A stretch of DNA of 10,915 bases from an uncultured Bacteroidales bacterium (lineage in GTDB: Bacteria > Bacteroidota > Bacteroidia > Bacteroidales > Paludibacteraceae). Under the pieces are notes generated by a model. That model made no database searches. It saw only the letters and a program-made list of their open reading frames with translations, and was not told where the DNA came from. The first letter of the stretch is position 1; each line of letters opens with the position of its first letter. Below are positions 8,144 to 10,915 of the stretch, piece after piece. The position numbers were made by a program, and so were the translations under genes. The stretch lies in the NCBI GenBank assembly GCA_937891905.1, contig CALATT010000018.1, positions 1 through 10,915 on the forward strand, in the 5' to 3' direction.

Positions 8144-8723
8144 ATATGATTGTATAAATATATTTCTCTTTCTCTATCGTCTCACATCGTACATCATCCT
8201 TCGTACATCGTACATCGTACATCGTACATCGTACATCGTACATCTTCTCCATTCCTTCAATGCCTATTCCTTGCCATTTCACGATAGCTTCTTTTTGTGT
8301 CCAGAGGTGTGTGAACATTCTATCAGGGTTTGCCGACTGGCTTATCTGCGCCTGTTCTTCTTCGTTCATCACTCGCGCCACGAGTTCGGTTTTGGCTGAT
8401 CGTATCGATTCGATATCTATCCCCACTTCTTGGTCTGCTATCGCCACTGCGATTGCTTCGCGGCAGTGACTGATGGAGAAATAAGTGGTGTCATCGCTGC
8501 CTGTGAGGAATGGTTTGCCATGTGCATTATAGCGCCATTCGCTGGGGGTGTGCCCTAATAGGTTTTGCAGCATAAGCCATGACTGCAAACAGCAGTATTG
8601 ACCGAATACATGCTTGTATTGCAAAGCTTGTTGTCGTCTCTGCTCATTCACGAGTGGCATCATGCGTTTCACTTCAGCCTCCGTGCATTGACTCATATCG
8701 TCCCAAATAGCTATTTTCAGCAT
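8109..8723 (-). CDS. 4'-phosphopantetheinyl transferase with a repeat-encoded insertion
   Basis: The protein is predicted to move the phosphopantetheine arm of coenzyme A onto carrier proteins, such as acyl or aryl carrier proteins. The 204 residues contain the Sfp/HetI-type motifs in order: YNAHGKPFL (65-73), FSISHC (82-87), VGIDIE (100-105) and LWTQKEAIVKWQGIGI (140-155). The probable Mg ligands D103, E105 and E145 are all present. Residues about 160-181 are MYDVRCT heptads encoded by 7-base DNA repeats; they are followed by KYIYTIIYGKLHCISAEI, which resembles the final strand of the family. The repeat therefore appears to sit in a loop near the C-terminus without destroying the enzyme. The start ATG at 8723 matches the family N-terminus and lies only a few bases after the predicted transcription start. 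The 3' end overlaps dnaX by 35 bases. The carrier protein substrate is unknown. Confidence 0.9.
   Translation of the reverse strand: MLKIAIWDDMSQCTEAEVKRMMPLVNEQRRQQALQYKHVFGQYCCLQSWLMLQNLLGHTPSEWRYNAHGKPFLTGSDDTTYFSISHCREAIAVAIADQEVGIDIESIRSAKTELVARVMNEEEQAQISQSANPDRMFTHLWTQKEAIVKWQGIGIEGMEKMYDVRCTMYDVRCTKDDVRCETIEKEKYIYTIIYGKLHCISAEI
8184..8246. repeat. 7-base tandem repeat tract in the phosphopantetheinyl transferase gene
   Basis: Nine contiguous heptamers read in phase from 8184. Six are perfect ACATCGT and three are variants (ACATCAT, CCTTCGT, ACATCTT). On the coding strand the unit is GATGTAC and is translated as cycles of MYDVRCT. Nine units make 63 bases, a multiple of three, so the reading frame to the C-terminus is kept. 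Confidence 0.93.
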
Positions 8724-8730
8724 TCCGCTG

Positions 8731-8762
8731 CAAAATTAGTAAAAATATTGCATATATGCAAA
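8731..8762 (-). promoter_or_regulatory. Promoter of the transferase-dnaX-ygiQ-M23 cluster
   Basis: On the minus strand TTTG (8762-8759) is followed after exactly 20 bases by TAATTTTG (8738-8731), a full match to the Bacteroidota promoter. The predicted transcription start falls at about 8723-8727, so the transferase mRNA would have almost no leader. Its -33 element is part of the palindrome at 8748-8761. Confidence 0.8.
8748..8761. promoter_or_regulatory. Second copy of the palindromic putative operator TTGCAT-nn-ATGCAA
   Basis: The 14-base palindrome TTGCATATATGCAA overlaps the -33 element of the transferase-cluster promoter. Aligned on the -7 elements, this promoter and the gcvP promoter place the palindrome at the same position, and 13 of the first 15 bases are identical. 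Elsewhere in the window, single TGCAT words occur but not the full palindrome. Confidence 0.65.
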
Positions 8763-8771
8763 TTTTTGTTG

Positions 8772-8792
8772 AATGTGTAATGTGTAATGTGT
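8772..8792. repeat. Intergenic heptamer repeat, unit AATGTGT
   Basis: Three perfect copies of AATGTGT lie directly upstream of the transferase promoter. The unit length equals that of the repeats inside the neighbouring genes, but the unit sequence differs. Confidence 0.85.
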
Positions 8793-8810
8793 ATTTTTAT
8801 TTAATCCCTC

Positions 8811-8839
8811 ATTCGTTAACTCCTTAATTCGTTAACTCC
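8811..8839. repeat. Intergenic direct repeat of 13 bases, period 16
   Basis: ATTCGTTAACTCC occurs at 8811-8823 and again at 8827-8839. Each copy contains the small palindrome GTTAAC. It lies between the two heptamer clusters in the gap between the transporter and the transferase gene. No terminator with a T-run is visible here. Confidence 0.85.
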
Positions 8840-8845
8840 CCAAAT

Positions 8846-8877
8846 CGTACATCGTACATCCCCTACACCCTACACCC
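8846..8877. repeat. Heptamer cluster spanning the transporter stop codon
   Basis: Two copies of CGTACAT (8846-8859) are followed by two of CCCTACA (8861-8874) and a partial third. The transporter's TAG stop (8872-8870) lies inside a CCCTACA unit. CGTACAT is the unit seen in the transferase and transporter genes. Confidence 0.85.
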
Positions 8878-10273
8878 GCAGGACTCTTTTCCACCCAATA
8901 CTCAGATACACCACTCGCGCTAATAGATGCGCGAAATAGGCCACATACAGCGCTTGCACACCCCATACCGTATGCAATCCTGCATAGGATATCACAAATG
9001 CGATAGCGGCGTAAATCATTGCATTGCGTATTTGTTTGCCTGCCGTAGCTCCCACATAAATACCATCCCACATAAATGCTAATGTGGAGATGATAGGCAT
9101 CGCAATGAGCCAACCCATATAGCGTATCGAAGCGGCCAGCACATCGTGGTCATCCGTCAGCAAACCGATGCACTCCTCACCCCATAGCGCATAGATGAGT
9201 GTAAAAAACAATCCCACACCCATACTCCACCGAAACAACAATCGCACACACCTCTCCAATTCCGTACATCGTACATCGTACATCGTACATCGTACATCGT
9301 CCTTCCCTTTCCCTTCTCCAATGATTTTTCCCACCAATGCTTCGCCAGCGTAGGCAAAACCATCCACGAAGAAAGAGAAGAGCATGAATAATTTCATCAG
9401 TATGCTACTCACTGCTAGTTCGGTATCGCCGTAATAACCTGCGATGGATGTGAATCCCACATACACCACCATGAAGCATAGCGAACGGATGAAGATATTA
9501 CCATTGAGGCGCATGAATGATTGGAGTTCTTTATCCCACCCCATCTCTCGCCATGACAATCGGATACGATAGCGGTAGGCAAGCAAAGCAAAAGCCAGTA
9601 TCAGTCCGCTGTATTGCGCGATGAGTGTTCCCCATGCCACTCCCACTACGCCGAGCGGTGTGTATACTGCCAGTAGATAACTCGCCACCATATTCACCAC
9701 ATTAACCAGTATATCCACTGCCATTGGGCTGCGTGTATCTTGCATACCGATGAACCATCCCTTGAATGCCATGAGACTCAATGTGGCGGGTGCTGCCCAT
9801 ATACGCACATAGAAATAGTTCTTCGCCATCTCTGCCACTTCAGCCGAACAAGGTACGACGGCCAGTACGGCGGTCACGAAGAACCATTGAATGGTCCATA
9901 TCAATAGCGCTGCACCACCTGCGATGGTCAGGCTCTGCTTCAGCAATCGCGATGTCTCTTCCCCGCATTCCACTCTTGACTCTTGACTTTCCACTTTCTT
10001 ACATCTAACATCTAACATTTGACATCTAACATCTGACATCTGACATTCTTTCCCATATGCTTGTGCTGTCATACCGCTGGTGCCAACGCGTAGAAAGCCG
10101 AAGTTCCAGTATAGTAGGTCAAAGAGCATGGTACCGATAGCGATGCCTCCTATGGCGGCTGCATTGCTGATATGTCCCACGATGGCGGTATCCACCAGTC
10201 CCACTAATGGGATGGTGATATTAGCCAATATGCTCGGCACTGCCAGTCGTACTATTTGTTTATTCAATGACAT
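8870..10273 (-). CDS. MATE-family (DinF-like) efflux transporter with two repeat-encoded loop insertions
   Basis: The 467-residue inner-membrane protein has about twelve hydrophobic segments and the MATE/DinF opening IVRLAVPSILANITIPLVGL (7-26) with VDTAIVGH. It also has FGFLRVGTSGMTAQAYG (58-74) and a second-half counterpart ending EALVGKIIGEG. Such proteins export drugs or metabolites using an ion gradient; the substrate cannot be read here. Two stretches do not look like the family: residues about 76-103, rich in DVRCQM and ESQES, and about 324-337 (DDVRCTMYDVRCTE). Both are encoded by 7-base repeats and fall in the loops after helix 2 and helix 8, equivalent places in the two halves. Both keep the frame, so the protein is probably functional. 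The start ATG (10273) lies inside a heptamer repeat, and the gene overlaps the ATPase gene upstream by 14 bases. No promoter of its own is visible. Confidence 0.92.
   Translation of the reverse strand: MSLNKQIVRLAVPSILANITIPLVGLVDTAIVGHISNAAAIGGIAIGTMLFDLLYWNFGFLRVGTSGMTAQAYGKECQMSDVRCQMLDVRCKKVESQESRVECGEETSRLLKQSLTIAGGAALLIWTIQWFFVTAVLAVVPCSAEVAEMAKNYFYVRIWAAPATLSLMAFKGWFIGMQDTRSPMAVDILVNVVNMVASYLLAVYTPLGVVGVAWGTLIAQYSGLILAFALLAYRYRIRLSWREMGWDKELQSFMRLNGNIFIRSLCFMVVYVGFTSIAGYYGDTELAVSSILMKLFMLFSFFVDGFAYAGEALVGKIIGEGKGKDDVRCTMYDVRCTELERCVRLLFRWSMGVGLFFTLIYALWGEECIGLLTDDHDVLAASIRYMGWLIAMPIISTLAFMWDGIYVGATAGKQIRNAMIYAAIAFVISYAGLHTVWGVQALYVAYFAHLLARVVYLSIGWKRVLRV
9263..9304. repeat. 7-base tandem repeat tract in the second half of the MATE gene
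   Basis: Five perfect copies of CGTACAT (9263-9297) are followed by a variant CGTCCTT (9298-9304). Six units make 42 bases, or 14 codons, encoding DDVRCTMYDVRCT on the minus strand. The unit is the same as in the transferase gene about 1 kb away. Confidence 0.93.
9966..10049. repeat. Compound 7-base repeat tract in the first half of the MATE gene
   Basis: Twelve heptamers follow one another in phase. The order is CATTCCA, CTCTTGA twice, CTTTCCA, CTTTCTT, ACATCTA twice, ACATTTG, ACATCTA, ACATCTG twice and ACATTCT. At 84 bases the tract keeps the frame and encodes about 28 residues. Two unit types (CTCTTGA and ACATCTR) are joined in one tract. The outer units are diverged, so the exact boundaries are partly a matter of choice. 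Confidence 0.85.
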
Positions 10274-10915
10274 CTAACATCTGCAGGATTTGGTTCAATA
10301 AATGCACATAGTAAAATGGAATGCTCAGTAAGCGGAAAGATTTACCTTTAGGCGTTTGCAATTCATCTATTTGCATCGGTTGATTCCAGACGCGTAGTGC
10401 TATATTCGTAGGTGCTTCATCCATAAAAATTTGCAATGACCTTAGATGCGAATTATGTCCAGCCTTCACTTCTACAGGTATAATCTGTCCTTGGTAAACA
10501 TACACAAAATCCAGTTCTGAAGTAGCATTGTTCTTATTGCGCACCCAAAAGTCGCGGTGTGCATCCGCGTCTGTGGTATTAGACAGTAGTTCTTGAGCCA
10601 CTATTTGTTCTGCTAATTTGCCGCGCCAAGCATCCATAATATTCACAGAAGACATCACTTCTTGTTGAATATTAGCTACATAATTAATCAAGCCCATATC
10701 CAACCAAAAAAGCTTCGGTTTGCGGCGATTTTCCTGAATCATTGGCAGTTGGTAAGTTGTTATCGGATATGTCAGTTCCAACAAATAAGTGCGTTCCAGC
10801 GTACGCAAAGCTTCCCCCATCTCACGCGCCTTATAATTAGACTCCGCAAAATTACCCAATGTGATTTGTTCAGTGGAATATATCCACCCTTTTTTCAGAA
10901 GCAAACGAATCACAT
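10260..10915 (-). CDS. AAA-family ATPase with DUF4143 domain, C-terminal part
   Basis: The frame is open to the right edge of the window, so the N-terminal ATPase domain is missing from view; the visible 217 residues start mid-protein. They match the C-terminal half of the ATP-binding proteins with DUF4143 that are common in Bacteroidota and archaea. A winged-helix-like segment (about 1-50, with ALRTLERTYLLELTYP) comes first. KPKLFWLDMGLINYV (65-79) and WRGKLAEQIVAQEL (96-109) follow. A PD-(D/E)xK-nuclease-like core then has SELDF (132-136) and IPVEVKAG (145-152), with D135, E148 and K150 as the possible catalytic trio. The biological role of the family is unknown. The stop TAA is at 10262-10260, and the last residues are encoded by heptamer repeats that overlap the MATE start. 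Confidence 0.85.
   Translation of the reverse strand, partial: VIRLLLKKGWIYSTEQITLGNFAESNYKAREMGEALRTLERTYLLELTYPITTYQLPMIQENRRKPKLFWLDMGLINYVANIQQEVMSSVNIMDAWRGKLAEQIVAQELLSNTTDADAHRDFWVRNKNNATSELDFVYVYQGQIIPVEVKAGHNSHLRSLQIFMDEAPTNIALRVWNQPMQIDELQTPKGKSFRLLSIPFYYVHLLNQILQMLDVIE
10270..10283. repeat. Two heptamer units at the ATPase-MATE gene junction
   Basis: ACATCTA (10270-10276) and ACATCTG (10277-10283) are the unit types found inside the MATE gene. On the minus strand they encode the last residues of the ATPase (QMLDV), and the second unit supplies the MATE start codon. Confidence 0.75.

Noticed and set aside
8184..8246. CRISPR-like array
   Set aside because: The unit is 7 bases and contiguous, with no spacers and no cas genes nearby.

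Overview
The window looks like the chromosome of a member of the Bacteroidota, most likely the order Bacteroidales. Three promoters match the form known from Bacteroides (TTTG, about 20 bases, TAnnTTTG). There are no clear Shine-Dalgarno sites. The DnaX N-terminus, the phosphopantetheinyl transferase and the Crp/Fnr recognition helix also look like Bacteroidales proteins. I cannot name the genus. Nothing suggests a plasmid, phage or insertion sequence.

Layout from left to right. (1) Positions 1-2854, minus strand: gcvP, the glycine decarboxylase P-protein, overlaps by ATGA the first codons of a further gene that runs off the left edge. (2) 2855-3043: a divergent intergenic region with a promoter on each side. 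The gcvP promoter carries a 14-base palindrome on its -33 element. (3) 3044-3745, plus strand: a Crp/Fnr-family regulator, the only plus-strand gene. (4) 8723 down to 3751, minus strand: a tightly packed cluster of a phosphopantetheinyl transferase, dnaX, a YgiQ-type radical SAM protein and an M23 peptidase. Neighbouring genes overlap by 35, 1 and 4 bases. One promoter precedes the cluster and carries the same 14-base palindrome in the same position. (5) 10915 down to 8870, minus strand: the C-terminal part of an AAA/DUF4143 ATPase, then a MATE/DinF-type transporter overlapping it by 14 bases.

The genes are mostly housekeeping: one-carbon and glycine metabolism, carrier-protein activation, replication clamp loading and cell-wall remodelling. 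They do not form a single pathway.

Two features are unusual. First, the palindrome TTGCATnnATGCAA sits on the -33 element of two separate promoters (gcvP and the transferase cluster) with identical spacing to the -7 element. This suggests a shared regulator, possibly the adjacent Crp/Fnr protein. Second, 7-base tandem repeats occur from 8184 to 10283, most with the minus-strand core GATGT. They are inserted in frame in the transferase and twice in the transporter, at equivalent loops of its two halves. Others lie in the intergenic region and supply both the start and the stop codon of the transporter gene.
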